Source: Lepus europaeus (Eukaryota; Chordata; Mammalia; Lagomorpha; Leporidae). Taken from it: a stretch of 64,000 nucleotides of DNA. The stretch's first letter is position 1; every line of letters begins with the position of its first letter. The notes beneath the pieces are model-generated. The model was given only the letters and a program-made list of their open reading frames with translations. It was not told the origin of the DNA and did not search any database. Position numbers and translations under genes: made by a program. Positions 21,786 to 32,999 of the stretch are shown one piece after another. The stretch covers positions 3,161,024 to 3,225,023 of the forward strand of contig NC_084850.1 of the NCBI RefSeq assembly GCF_033115175.1, read 5' to 3'.

Positions 21786-24084
21786 CGCATGTGACCACCA
21801 AGCACCTTGGCTGGGGGGCCAGATGTCCTGGGCTTCCAAGTGCCCTTTGCTCTCTCCCAGAGCCATCTGGGTCAGTAAGAGCCAGATTCTCCAAGTGCAG
21901 TTTCTACACACAGGGCTCTGAATTTCTCCACATTGATCCTCCAGTGGCGGCAAACTACACAAACAGAAACTGTGGCGTGGTGACTTTTTTAAGTGCATCC
22001 CCAATGTTGTGCAACCATCGCCTCCATCCGTCTCCGGCGCTTTTCTCAGCTCCCAAGCTGCAGCTCTGCGCCTCCCACGCTGCAGGGACAGCCCTGTTTC
22101 TGCAGGGCAGGTACAGGGAAATCCCTTGCGCTGCCATTCAGTGCATTCCGGGAAACTGTGCATGCGGTTTGCTCAAATAACGCCCCCCCTTTCATGCTAC
22201 TCTTGCTTTTCACGTGCACAATGCTGCTTTCTCCCTCCCTAATTCACCTTCACAATGATACAGCTTGAAATCCGCATCTCACAGGTCCTAGAAAATGCAA
22301 ACTGCGTGAGAAAGCACAGCCTGCCTTCTGGCTCTCCTCCTCGCTGCCCCTTGTGACGAGCCCCCAACCCCCCAGCCCTCCCCCACAATACACTGTCCCC
22401 TTTGTATTCAGCCTCATCTTATACTGAAGTGACATCCCCTTTTCTCTTCTCCCAGGGCCCCAGCGGCTACCTCTCTGGCCTTCTGCATTCTTAGCCCACT
22501 CGTTGTACATGTTCCTCTGCTAAGTTGTGATTTGTGTTTGTGTCATTTTAATGAGGCTGTCTTTGAAGCCCCTCCCCCACCCCTCCCTCATCTGCAGCGT
22601 TTTCCACGGGGGTGACCTCTCTTATTCTGATCCCATCTCAGCTGGGTCTGCTGAGCTCATTCTCTGTGCTTGTTCCTTCCATGGCACCCAGGACCCCGTC
22701 CTCCCTGCCTCTGCCAGCCTCGGCATTCAGTGCTTTCCTTCTCAGTGGGTTCCTGCACAGCGCTCTCTTCTCCATGCAGGGATGCTCTTCATTGCTGGGC
22801 ACCTCTCGGTCCTGCCCAGCTCTTTCCCTGTTGAGTTCTGTCCCTTCCCAACTGCAACTCCAGATGCAACCCCCACTTTGTTGCCTTCCTTTGCTTCCTC
22901 CCTCCTTTCTCCTGCCCTTAGACTTAGAAGCACCTGTGCCACTCAATTCTTCCTTTTCTTCTTTCCCTCTGGCACAGGAGCTTGGCCTGCTCATCCGACC
23001 TCTCTCCTAAGACAAAGCTTCTGTCCAATGCCCTTGTGCTGAGTGTCCTGCCAACAATTTCTTACATGCACCGTAAACAATATTCTGAATCAAAATCAGG
23101 ACCAAGACAGCTTCTGGGGCTTTGCCATTAGGAAGCATCCCCCAGAGTGATGAAGACTAACTCCCACTAAGTGCTCCCCCTAGTGTGTTCCACGTGGAGG
23201 TGCTGGGAAACAAACCCCGAAGAAGCAATGCTTCTGCCCTTGACCCAACTCTTGCCTGACCCAAGGTCAAGACCATGCCCTACTCGCCCTACCAGCACTT
23301 TCACACATAGGCCAGCTCCCTGAGCTGCCTGCTGCCTGTCCCAGGACTGTGAATACATCTACAATCACTCCCTAATCTGCAGAGAAGGAACAGAGTCCTT
23401 GGCTTTGGTTCGCCAGGAATCATTTCTCCACGGTGCAGGCCCTTTTACTCGTGATGTGGTCTCTACCACAAATCCAATTTCTCTGCTCATCTCAAGCTCC
23501 CATCAAACCTCTTACTCACTGGGATAAGAATTACTGTTTACTGGCCTCATAGGTCAGTGGCAATGAAATTAGCAGGTAGAGGGCCCAACACATTGCATCT
23601 GACAGAGCAGCAGCTCTGGGCCTCTGACCAAAGCTTCCCCTGCAGGGAATGGAAGGGTGTCAGGCTTGCTTCTGGTTTCCCCTTGTCTTTCCTTCCCATC
23701 AACATCTGTCATCAGGATGCTGCAGACACAGAAACATTATCCTCCTTGTCTTGCCCACTGCATCCTTGAAGTTCTTCCTGCTCCCTTCCCTCTGATCTGC
23801 CCTGGGGCTTGGGGTTTTCCTTGTGTTCCCTCTTCTCAAGGGTTCTCACTTGCAGCTGGCCCCAGAAGAACAAGCGTTGAAGTCAAGTTTCCTTCTGCAC
23901 TGTGATGTAGGATTACCTGGGCCCACTCTGTCCTCCTCCTCTGCCTCTGGGCCTGACAGCCTAAACGGCCACTTCTTCAGTGCCATTCATACTCTTCCTG
24001 TCATGGTGGCCATAGCCATCTTCTTCCCAGCATTCACCATTTACTAACAAGTGACACTTGTTCGAACCTCCCTGTGCTCCTTCG
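21786..24084. other. Unique 2.3-kb region, pyrimidine-rich in part
   Basis: Longest repeat-poor stretch of the left half. Overlapping frames on both strands up to 171 codons (22527-23042, plus) are rich in S, P and L and coincide with C/T-rich composition. I see no domain, signal peptide or convincing splice structure, so I call no gene. Transcript data would be needed to exclude an lncRNA. Confidence 0.4.
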
Positions 24085-24235
24085 TGTGAACAGGGCAGTG
24101 TTCACGTAGCCTCTCAATTTTGTGTTTGGGAAAGGTGAAGCCTAGAGAGATTTCATGATTGACCCAAGGTCCCTTGGCGAGTTGGTGTTAGGGACAAGAC
24201 TATGACTCAGGCTTCCTGGTTCATAGCTGGGGATT
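24085..24235 (-). repeat. MIR fragment
   Basis: Reverse MIR core: GGGAAAGGTGAAGCCTAGAGA, TGACCCAAGGTCCCTTGGCGAG, ending in a GACTCAGGCTTCCTGG-like part. Confidence 0.55.
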
Positions 24236-24489
24236 CTGCCTATACAGATAACCTCTGACTTAGACCAATGTCCATGAATAACCCTTATTTCCCGGACCAT
24301 GCCTGCCACTGAGAAATTGAGGGTCTGGTTACAGTTAAGATGCTCTAAATGACTTGAGCTCCTACCCACAGTCTCTGAGCTTTTAATAACAGACCCACTG
24401 AGGATAATTGTGTATGAATGAACAACCCTATCCATGTTCTCCACTTTATGAGTACAAAGAGCCTCCAGACATGGAAGTCCCCCCACTTT

Positions 24490-24834
24490 TAACTTTTTTA
24501 AAAAGATGCATTCATTTATTTGAAAGAGTTACACAGAGAGAAGGAGAGGAAGATAGAGAAGAGTGAGAGAAAAATCTTTCATCCACTGGTTCACTCCCCA
24601 TATGGTTGCAATGGCTGGGGCAAGACCAGGCTGAAGCCAGGAGCCAGGAGCTTTTTCCAGGTCTCCCATGTGGGTGCAAGGGCCCACGAACTTGGACAAT
24701 GTTCCACTGCTTTCCCAGCAGCATTAGCAGGGAGCTGGATCAGAAGTGGAGCAGCCAGGACTCAAACCAGCACCCAATGGGATGTTGGCATCACAGACTT
24801 CAGCTTTACCAAAGGTGCCACAATGCTGGTCCAC
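24490..24834 (-). repeat. C-repeat SINE
   Basis: Reverse copy with TTTAAAAAGATGCATTCATTT tail region and head ending in CACAATGCTGGTCC. Confidence 0.88.
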
Positions 24835-24930
24835 ACTACTTTTAGCATTCTTTCCACCCACTTTGCTGATTTCTCAAAGTTCCTCTTTTTTCAGATATTA
24901 CTTTATCTTCTGCTCCAAATATCTTTGTTT

Positions 24931-25013
24931 CCTCCTCCTCTTCCTCCTTCTTCTTCCTCTTCTTCTTTCTTCTTCTTCTTCTTCTTCTTCTTCTTCTTCT
25001 TCTTCTTCTTCTT

Positions 25014-25061
<48 letters not shown>
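24931..25061. repeat. (CTT)n and (CT)n pyrimidine tract
   Basis: About 130 bases of nearly pure pyrimidine: CCT/CTT triplets up to about 25017, then an unbroken CT run to 25061. It is not part of a SINE body. Confidence 0.93.
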
Positions 25062-25063
<2 letters not shown>

Positions 25064-25399
25064 CTCCCCATAGCCCTAGCCCTGAGATAATCATTCCCTC
25101 TCCCATTCCTGGTCTGTACATCAGACACTTCTTTAATAAGATAATGTCACCTATTATACCTTGGCAGGTGCAAATTCTAGATCAGAGGATTGAAGAACAG
25201 GAAACCTAGAAGGATTAAGATACAGGAGCCAAAGATTTAAGAAGAACACATGACAAGGCCTGAATATTTGATAGGAAAGACAACACTAAGATGCAGAATT
25301 TTTGTAAATTAGTGTAAGAACGTCATTCCGATCAATGAATCAATAGTGATTAATTTTTATAGATTGATTTTAAATTTCTTCTAGGAGATTTAATGTATT

Positions 25400-25845
25400 T
25401 ATAAATAAGAAATTTTTGAAGAATAATAATATGGAAGAACCTATAAAAACCTATCTTAAAGTTTCCATAATTAAAACAATGGATAGCAGTACAGAAATAA
25501 GTAGATCAGTGGAATAGACTAGGCATTTTAAAAATAGACATATGCATCTGTGTATGAATGTAATATACAATAAGGTTAACATCTCAATTCAATGAGAAAA
25601 TGAAAGATTAATCAGCAGGGGACAAATTTATATTTATTAAATAAAAGCTTTCTATAAAAAAATCAGCAGGGGACAAGGCCATTCACTATCCATCTGGAAG
25701 AATACATATATACAGTCATATTTTACACATTACAGAAAAGATATTCAGATGAGGTTAAAAGATAAACTATGGAGATTAGGAGAAAATACAAAGCACAGTT
25801 TTCCTTACCCTAAGGTAGGATGCAATAGACTGGCAAAAATATTTG
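25400..25845 (+). repeat. Old L1M fragment (part 1 of a nested block)
   Basis: Degenerate L1 ORF2/3' sequence: ATTAAAACAATGGATAGCAG, CAGTGGAATAGACTAGGC and AGACTGGCAAAAATATTTGCAAC are worn versions of conserved L1 phrases. Frame is destroyed. It is interrupted by an L1-tail insertion and then by a SINE. Confidence 0.6.
25626..25660 (+). mobile_element. Ultra-short L1 3'-tail insertion (35 bp)
   Basis: Only the last bases of a rabbit L1 (ATTTATATTTATTAAATAAA) plus a short A-rich tail, between perfect 16-base duplications AATCAGCAGGGGACAA at 25610-25625 and 25661-25676. Extreme 5' truncation during target-primed reverse transcription. Confidence 0.88.
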
Positions 25846-25854
25846 CAACACTTC

Positions 25855-26164
25855 TTTTTCTTAAGATTTGTTTGTTTGTTTGAAAGGCAGTTACAGAGAG
25901 AGAGCGTTTCCATCTGCTGGTTTACTCTCAAAATGGCCGCAATGGCCAGGGCCAGGCCAGGCTGAAGTCACAAGCTAGCCAAGCGCTTCTTTGGGTCTCC
26001 CACGCGGGTGCAGGGGCCCAAACACTTGGGCCATCTTCTACTGCTTTCCCAGGCACATTATCAAGGAGGTGGAAGAGAAGTAGAGCAGCTAGGGCATGAA
26101 CCTGCATCCATATGGGATGCTAGTGTTGTAGGCGACAGCTTAACCTGCTACACCATGACCCCCA
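25855..26164 (-). repeat. C-repeat SINE nested in L1M
   Basis: Reverse copy with tail TTAAGATTTGTTTGTTTGTTTG. Duplication CAACACTTC at 25846-25854 and 26165-26173. It splits an older L1M. Confidence 0.88.
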
Positions 26165-26173
26165 CAACACTTC

Positions 26174-27300
26174 CAACAAAGGATTGATGATTCTTCTATG
26201 CAAAAAAAGTTACAGCCCAATCAAAAACCTCAGGAAGACTACTAACAAGAAGTAAATCACATATTTAAAAAAGAGATTACAAATAGCCAACAAACATTTG
26301 AAAATATGTTCTGCTTCACCAAAGAAGAACATAGAAATTAAAATGATATACCATTTTTTCAATCAAATTAATAAGCATTAAAATATGGATAAGGGGTGGA
26401 TATTTAGCACATTGCTTATACACCACGTGGGATGCCTACATCCCATATTAGAGTACCCGGTTTAAATCCTGGTTCCTCTGCTTCTGATCCAGCTTCCTGC
26501 TAATGCACACCTGGGGACCAGATGACTCAAGTATTTGGGTTCTTGTCACCCACGTGGGAAACTCGGGAAACTCGGATGGAGTTCCTGATTCTGGCTTCAC
26601 TCTTGCCCAGCTCCAACTGTTGCATGCATTTGGGGAGTGCAACAGTGAATGGAAGATTTCTCTCTATATATATCTCTCTCTCTTTCTCCCCCCCCCCACT
26701 CTCTCTCACTCCCTTTTAAATAAAATGGAAAGAGTCAAAAAGAATTTTTTAAATATGGATAAATCAAATATTGGGTCATTTGAAAAGGAGTTTCTATTAA
26801 AATTTTATATCTACATACCATGACACTGAAATCCTACTTCTAAGAATTCATAATTGGTCTACAAAAACATCACACATATATGAAAAGTATGTGTACAAAC
26901 ATGTTTCTTTCAACTGGTCTTGTTTTTATGGTACAAGAGGGGAGATGTCTATCAGTAGAGAATACTTTGATCTATTACAGCACACAATGGAATCCTAAGC
27001 AGCCATAAAAATGCAGAGGGTAGATGTATTTATCCTGCAAAGACACCAGGATACTTTGTTAGGTAAAAGAATAAATAGAATCTCCTGGGTCTGACATAAT
27101 TGCAGAGGACAAAGTCAGGAATTCTCTCCACCAAAACTCAGTGCTTACCCCTCCACCTCTGGGGTGACTACAGGGGCTAAAGGGGCTATCCTCACTTTTT
27201 ACTTCACATTATTGCCTAGAAGATAACAGAATTAGGGTAATAGTTGTATTTTTCTTTGCGTGTTGTTAAAATGCAAACAAAATCAATAAAGATCTTTAGA
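26174..27300 (+). repeat. Old L1M fragment (part 2)
   Basis: Continuation of the L1M: AATAGCCAACAAACATTTG before the SINE at 26393; then TGAAATCCTACTTCTAAG, AATGGAATCCTAAGCAGCCATAAA and a 3' UTR-like end to about 27300. Non-coding relic. Confidence 0.6.
26393..26750 (+). repeat. C-repeat SINE nested in L1M
   Basis: Forward copy of an older type, with CTATATATAT within the CT tract and a C9 run. Perfect 12-base duplication AAATATGGATAA at 26381-26392 and 26751-26762. Confidence 0.9.
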
Positions 27301-27319
27301 ACTGTTATGAACGTAGAAT

Positions 27320-27430
27320 CAATAGTTTCATTCATTCATTGAATCAACAATTAAGCATCTACTTGGGTACCATGCACCATGCAAGTTGCTTTTTCCTTTA
27401 GTGATGAAATCACAGTGTTTGCCTCTAAGG
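27320..27430 (+). repeat. L2 3' fragment
   Basis: TTTCATTCATTCATTGAATCAACAATTAAGCATCTACT plus TACCATGCACCATGCAAG corresponds to the L2 3' end phrase order. Confidence 0.5.
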
Positions 27431-27466
27431 AGATTTACTTTTTTTTGTTTAAAGAATTACTGTTTT

Positions 27467-27795
27467 AAGGCCAATGTTGTGGCACAGCAGGGTAAGCTGC
27501 TGCCAGTCATGCCAGCACCCTTATGATCGTTAGTTGGAGTCCCAGCTACTCCACTTCTGATCCAGCTCCCTGCTAATGTGCCTGGAAAAGCAGCAGAAGA
27601 TGGTCCAAGTGCTTGGGCCCCTGCACCCATGTGGGGAACCTGGATGAGGCTCCTGGCTTCAGCCTGGCCCAGCACTGGCTGTTGCGGCCATCTGGAAAGT
27701 GAACCAATGAATGGAAGATCTCTCTCTCTCTCTCTGCCCCTCTCTCTCTGTATCTCTTCCTTTCAAATAAATAAATCTTGTTTAAAAAGAAGAAA
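27467..27795 (+). repeat. C-repeat SINE
   Basis: Forward copy starting GGCCAATGTTGTGGCAC, tail AAATAAATAAATCTTGTTTAAAAAG. Confidence 0.9.
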
Positions 27796-27829
27796 TAGGG
27801 CTTTATTTTTTAAAAAAAAGAGTTACTAG

Positions 27830-28160
27830 GTTTTTAAAATTAAGTTATTTATTCATTTGAAAGGCAGAGTTATAGGGGCAGGGAGGGTGGGGAGACATAC
27901 AGAGATTGTCCATCGGCTGCTTTACTCTAGCCACAAGGGCCAGGGCTGGGCCAGGCTGAAGCCAAAAGACAGGAGTTTCATCCAGGTCTCCCATGTGGGT
28001 GGCAGGGGCTCAACGACTTGGGCCATCTTTCACCACCTTTCCAGGTGCATTAGCAGGAAGTTAGATTTGAAGTGGAGCAGCTGGGACTCAAACTGGCATT
28101 CATATGGGAGGCTGGCGTTGCAGGCAACTGTTTAACCCACTATGCCATGATGCTGGCTCC
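27830..28160 (-). repeat. C-repeat SINE
   Basis: Reverse copy with reduced GA tract. Together with the forward SINE immediately left it forms a tail-to-tail inverted pair separated by about 35 bp. Confidence 0.87.
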
Positions 28161-28184
28161 TATTAAGGAGGTTAAGCTGGCATG

Positions 28185-28270
28185 AAAGAGGGGGGAGGGA
28201 GAGGGAGGGGGGAGTGGCATTGGGGGTGGGGGGAGAGAGAGCGAGAGAGAAAGAGAGAGAGAGAGAGAGC
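28185..28270. repeat. GA/G-rich low-complexity tract
   Basis: Purine tract GAGGGGGGAGGGAGAGGG...followed by (GA)n. G-quadruplex-capable on the plus strand. Confidence 0.85.
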
Positions 28271-28710
28271 ACACAGTGATAATCCTACAGGAGTATGATG
28301 ACACCAGCAACCAAAACAGCAAACAGAGGCAGATTTTGGAGACTGGAGGTGACAAGTCTGGTTTTGGATAGCTGCAATTGAGAGGTGTCTGTGGGATATC
28401 CAGGTGGAAATATCCAACAGACTGAGAAACAGTCCTGGGGTGTAAGAGGAGAGATTTGGACTATGGGTAGGAATGTGAGTAGACTCTGTCAGAGGCAAGA
28501 TCACCAAGGAGGAAATAAAGTGAGAAGGGTTTCCACCTGATAGAGGAAGAGGGACCAGACTCATCCACTGTGCATACCTGCAACGAGTCCTCCAAAGTTA
28601 GCAATAGAGCTGCTGTTCATGAAGTTGATGTGAGCAGGTTCTGGTGGAAACTAGATTGCATTAGGAGTGACAGAGAGGTGTTTCACTTTATATAGCATGA
28701 GCCTTTGCCT
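28271..28710. other. Unique spacer
   Basis: About 440 bp, A/G-rich, with a minus-strand frame that owes its length to the neighbouring GA tract. No gene called. Confidence 0.35.
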
Positions 28711-28896
28711 CAGGGGTCCAGGGCCATTTGGATATTTGTGACATCATTCATGGGCTGTACAAAATTATAAAGTTAAAAATTAGTCTGTTATAAACTTAAT
28801 GAATTTTGAGTCTTGCCTGTATTTGCCTTGCTAGGGCCAGACCAAATGATTTTGCAGGCCTTATAAGGCCCACAAGCTGGACGTTCCCCACCCCTG
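28711..28896. mobile_element. hAT-type miniature DNA transposon
   Basis: 186-bp element bounded by CAGGGGT and ACCCCTG terminal inverted repeats, with the internal phrase CCTTATAAGGCCCACAAGCTGGACGTTCCCC... typical of a non-autonomous hAT family. No intact 8-bp duplication is visible. Confidence 0.6.
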
Positions 28897-29690
28897 CAGG
28901 CATATATCATCAGTAGTCTTTTCAGATGTCATTTAAAAAATTTACATAGCATTCATACAGCAACAGCATAATTACGTAACTAGTAATATATTTAGCTAAT
29001 ATGTTTAAATGGCCATTAGTGAGCATTAGGGTTATTTGCAATTTGAGGCAATTAAAAATAACATGTTTATATATGAATCTTTGGACATTTTTCCAAAGTA
29101 GCTCAAGGTATGTGTCAATTGGGAGGATTCTTGGGCAGAATCTACGAGACATTTTTAAGGCTGTTAAACCCACTGCTGTTTGCCTTCCAGCAGAGTGGGT
29201 AAGTGCCCTTTTCTTCACTCCTCTGCCACAACCCTCGATGAGGTAGTCAATGAAAATCAGTTATTTGATAAAACTCATCTTTAATATGTGCATTTATCAC
29301 CAATAAAGATGTCATGTATATTGGACACTGTCTTTCTCCACTGTGGGTTATCTGTTCTTGTCCTTTGCCCAGATTTCTGTCGAGTGAGTTCATCCCTTCC
29401 TTATTGACTTGTCAGAATGCTTGTTATGCAAGTGTTGTGAAGCTTGTTCAGTCATCTGCCTTTTGATGTTTCTTTTAATCAGGTTTTTCAACTTTCTCTT
29501 TGGAGTTTCTTCCTTTGCTTTCCTGATGAAAATATTCACCTTCCTTCCTCCCTCCCTCCCTTCCTTTATCATTTCTTTCTCTACATATATCTTTGCTTTT
29601 CTTTATTTTTTAAATTAAAAATGTATTGCACACATATTCCAAATGCACACAATTTATTTGGCTTTCAGTTTGGTTTTTAGGAGCCCATGT
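28897..29690. other. Unclassified AT-rich region
   Basis: About 800 bp. The part around 29280-29390 (TTATCACCAATAAAGATGTCATG, CTTGTCCTTTGCCCAG) resembles worn L1 sequence; 29541-29570 is a (CCTT)n/(CCCT)n tract. No gene recognised. Confidence 0.35.
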
Positions 29691-29706
29691 CAAAGTATCA
29701 TTGCAG

Positions 29707-30030
29707 AGGCCAGCACTGTGGTGCAGCAGGTTAAAGCCCCAGCCTGTGGTGCCAGCATCCCATACAGGCACCGATTTGAGTCCTGGTTCTTCCACTTCCC
29801 ATCCAGCTCCCTGCTAATGGCCTGAGAAAGCAGCAGAGGATGGCCCAAGCACATGGGCCACTGTACCTTCATGAGAGACCTGGAAGAAGCTCCTGGCTCC
29901 TGGCTTTGGCCTGGCCTAGTCCTGGCTGTTGTAATCACCTGGGGAGTGAACAAATGGATGGGGGAATAGGGGGAATATCTCTCTCTCTAACTCTGTCTTT
30001 CAAATAAATAAAATAAATCTTTTCCCAAAA
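29707..30030 (+). repeat. C-repeat SINE
   Basis: Forward copy with a perfect 15-base duplication AAAGTATCATTGCAG at 29692-29706 and 30031-30045. Confidence 0.94.
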
Positions 30031-30091
30031 AAAGTATCATTGCAGTATGTTGCACAAGAGAAAAGGCCACAACAAACTGATCAGTTATTTT

Positions 30092-30747
30092 TATTTTTTT
30101 AAAGACGCACTTATTTATTTAAAAGACAGATTCGGGACCGGTGCTGTGGCCTAGAAGGTAAAGCAGCCGCCTACAGTGCTGGCATCCCATATGGGTGCTG
30201 GTTTGAGACCCGGCTGCTCCACTTCCAATCCAGCTCTCTGCTACGGCCTGGGAAAGCAGTAGAAGATGGCCCAGGTCCTTGGGCCCCTGCACCCATGTGG
30301 GAGACCTAGAAGAAGCTCCTGGCTCCTGCCTTCAGATATGCACAGCTCCAGCCATTGCAGCCAATTGGGGAGTGAACCTGTGGATGGAAGACCTCTCTCT
30401 CTCTCTCTGCCTCTCCTTCTCTGTGTAACTCTGACTTTCAAATAAATAAATACATCTTTAAAAAAAAAAAAAAAGAAAGGCAGACTCACAGAGAAAGAGG
30501 GAGAGACAGACATTGAGAGAGATCTTCCATTTACCAGTTCACTCTTCAAATGGCCACAACAGCCAGGTTAACATCAGAAGCCTTTAACTGCATTCAGATC
30601 TCCTACGTGGGTGGCAGGGGCCCAATCACTTGGACCATCTTCTGCTGGTTTCCCAGGTGCATTATCTGGAAAGTGGAGCAGTACAGACTCAAACTAATGC
30701 TGGCATTACAGACAGAGGCCTTAACCCATGCTGCCATAATGCCCACT
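30092..30747 (-). repeat. C-repeat SINE split by a younger one
   Basis: Reverse older copy: tail part 30092-30133 and body 30473-30747 (GGCAGACTCACAGAGAAAG to AATGCCCACTCC). The forward SINE at 30134-30472 sits inside it. Confidence 0.85.
30134..30472 (+). repeat. C-repeat SINE nested in another
   Basis: Forward copy with a 15-base poly-A. Target sequence AAAAGACAGATTC (before) and AAAGGCAGACTC (after) is the duplicated, slightly diverged site inside the host SINE. Confidence 0.88.
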
Positions 30748-30821
30748 CCTAATCAATTATTTTTAAATAAGGATAGTCTATATAAGACTTTCTTAAAAGA
30801 GATGTTACTAGACATCATTCT

Positions 30822-31201
30822 TTTTTTTTAAAGATTTATTTGTTTCAAAGAGTTACAGAGAGAGGGAGAGACAGAGCGATATCTTTTTTTTTTTTTGACA
30901 GGCAGAGTGGACAATGAAAGAGACAGAGAGAAAGGTCTTCCTTTTCCGTTGGTTCACGCCACAATGGCCATGCAGCGCACCACGCTGATCTGAAGCCAGG
31001 AGCCAGGTGCTTCTCCTGGTCTCCCATGCGGGTTCAGGGCCCAAGGACTTGAGCCATCCTCCACTGCACTCCCAGGCCACAGCAGAGAGCTGGCCTGGAA
31101 GAGGAGTAACTGGGGCAGAATCCGGCGCCCCGACTGGGACTAGAACCCGGGGTGCCAGCAGCTCAGGCCGAGGATTAGCCTAGTGAGCCATGGCACCAGT
31201 C
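30822..31201 (-). repeat. Chimeric C-repeat SINE in one duplication
   Basis: Reverse element of two joined pieces. 30822-30884 is a poly-T tail plus GA tract of the common variant (TTTAAAGATTTATTTG...GAGAGGGAGAG). 30885-31201 is a full young-variant copy with its own T11 tail and GACAGG box. One 15-base duplication ACTAGACATCATTCT (30807-30821, 31202-31216) bounds the whole. Confidence 0.88.
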
Positions 31202-31421
31202 ACTAGACATCATTCTGAAAGTGGTTTTCTTTACTCAACCATACATTAAGGATATCTCTCTCTATTTACACATATGTACATATCTTTCTCAGTTTTCTAA
31301 GGTCACACATCAAACGCTGAATAGTCAGAATTTGTATAGTGGTATCTTGGATAACTACTAGTAATGTTTTCCACTAATAGTTATCCAATTATCCCAGTGC
31401 CTTTTACATAATGAATCTGGT

Positions 31422-31722
31422 GTTAAATTTTTACCTATTTATTTGAGAGGGACAGAGTGATAACTCCCACATGCTGGTTCATTACCCAAATGTTCATGAT
31501 GGCCACTCAGCCAACCTGAAGCCAGGAGCCAGGAACACAATGGAGCTCTCTTACATGGGTGGCGGAGACCCATTCACTTCAGCTATCACACTGCCTCTCA
31601 GGGTCTAAGGGTCTACATTAGGGACAAGCTGGAATCCGGAGCTGGAGCAGAGGCTTGAACACAGACACTCTGATATGGGACACAGGTGTCTTAACCAGCT
31701 TCTTAATCACTAGGCCAAATAA
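31422..31722 (-). repeat. C-repeat SINE, old diverged copy
   Basis: Reverse copy with TATTTATTTGAGAGGGACAGAG after the tail, almost no GA tract, and a degraded head. Marks the left border of a SINE-poor stretch. Confidence 0.78.
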
Positions 31723-32990
31723 TCACACCAACAATTCTTTTTCCAGATCAGAAACAATGCCCCTAATGAATAATAACTTTTTATATATTAGTGATGTGGG
31801 CAGTGAATATATTAATTTCCAATCCATGTTCTTGTCTCCCGTAGAGATAGAAACACTAAGCAGACTAGTTTAGACTAGTATTGTGTGCAAATAGGAACAA
31901 AATTTATTTAACAATGAAAGAATAAACACACAATCACGTGAGAGTGTGGGTCACCCCACAACTGAGAAATACTCATCAAGAGTGGGCCAAAGAATTGCCC
32001 GTAAATGAGAAACAAAAACCCAAAACGGTACCTTGAAATGAAAGCAGAAGTCTGTCCAAGACCAGTCCACGATGGGAACAGAAATCTCTCCCGTCTTCCA
32101 TCTCTTTTTTTCCAGAAGGGAGTGGTATCCCAATTGGATATACAACCTGGGCAGGGTCTGGGCATGCTCCTCAGATGTGATAGGCGCATCTTGGGAAAGT
32201 GGGTGTATCAAACCAACAGTTAAAGAGACAGGGTTACATTGCAGGGGCACAAGAGTTCCAGCTCACCTTGACTTTAATTGCCTAGTTACATCATATCACT
32301 AGGGCCCATTTCAAGATTTTTTATTGTGTCCCATTAATGTAAGTCTACTTCTGACTGCGACACTGAGTGGTTTTTTACATCTTGGTAACACCTCTGCATG
32401 TCTAGTAGCACAAGATAGTAAAGGGAGGGAGAGAGAGAAGAGGAAAATGACACCCTTGTCCTAGGCATAAATGTGTGACGCTCTGCATGGCCCAGGGATC
32501 CAGCAGTCCAAACCAGCTGCTTTTAACTGCATCGGAGTTCTGTTGCTCTTTGTTCTGGTTTTGTTTGACACAATGGACTTCCTGGTAGGACTTAGAGGCA
32601 AAGCTGTACGCTTGTCCAGTGTGAAGTCAGCTGTGCCAGGACTCGGAAGACAGTAGGCTGGGTTCACACTGTACTGTGCCAGGAGAGCATAGGTATACTC
32701 AGTTGGTCTGTACTGCCCCAGGCCCTAAGGCTGACATGTGGAAAGGAGCAGTAACTGCCTGCACTGAGTTTTGTTTACTGTTGGGGACAAGGTTGGGGAG
32801 GGAGTTCCGTAATCCCGGGATACAGACTCACACACTTGCCCATGTCCTACACTTACCACATGACACGTTCAAGCAGGCACCAGTGCAGCTTTCAAGGATT
32901 TCAGATCAAAGAAACCTAAACTGGGTTTTGTAAAACCCAGAGAAAATTTCACTTCCCACAAATTCAAATCAGGGCTCTCCTCTCCTCAAT
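31723..32990. other. Unique region, possible worn LTR
   Basis: No SINE. 31900-32330 has LTR-like texture in reverse, but I cannot place boundaries. Short overlapping frames (up to 99 codons) show no domain. Confidence 0.35.
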
Positions 32991-32999
32991 ACGCAAAAC

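Noticed and set aside
22527..23042. 171-codon open frame on plus, with minus counterparts
   Set aside because: Pyrimidine-rich composition explains its Ser/Pro/Leu content; no domain, homologue or splice structure that I recognise.
24520..25209. 229-codon open frame
   Set aside because: It reads through a reverse SINE and the CTT/CT microsatellite, giving poly-Ser/Phe/Leu. No protein family.
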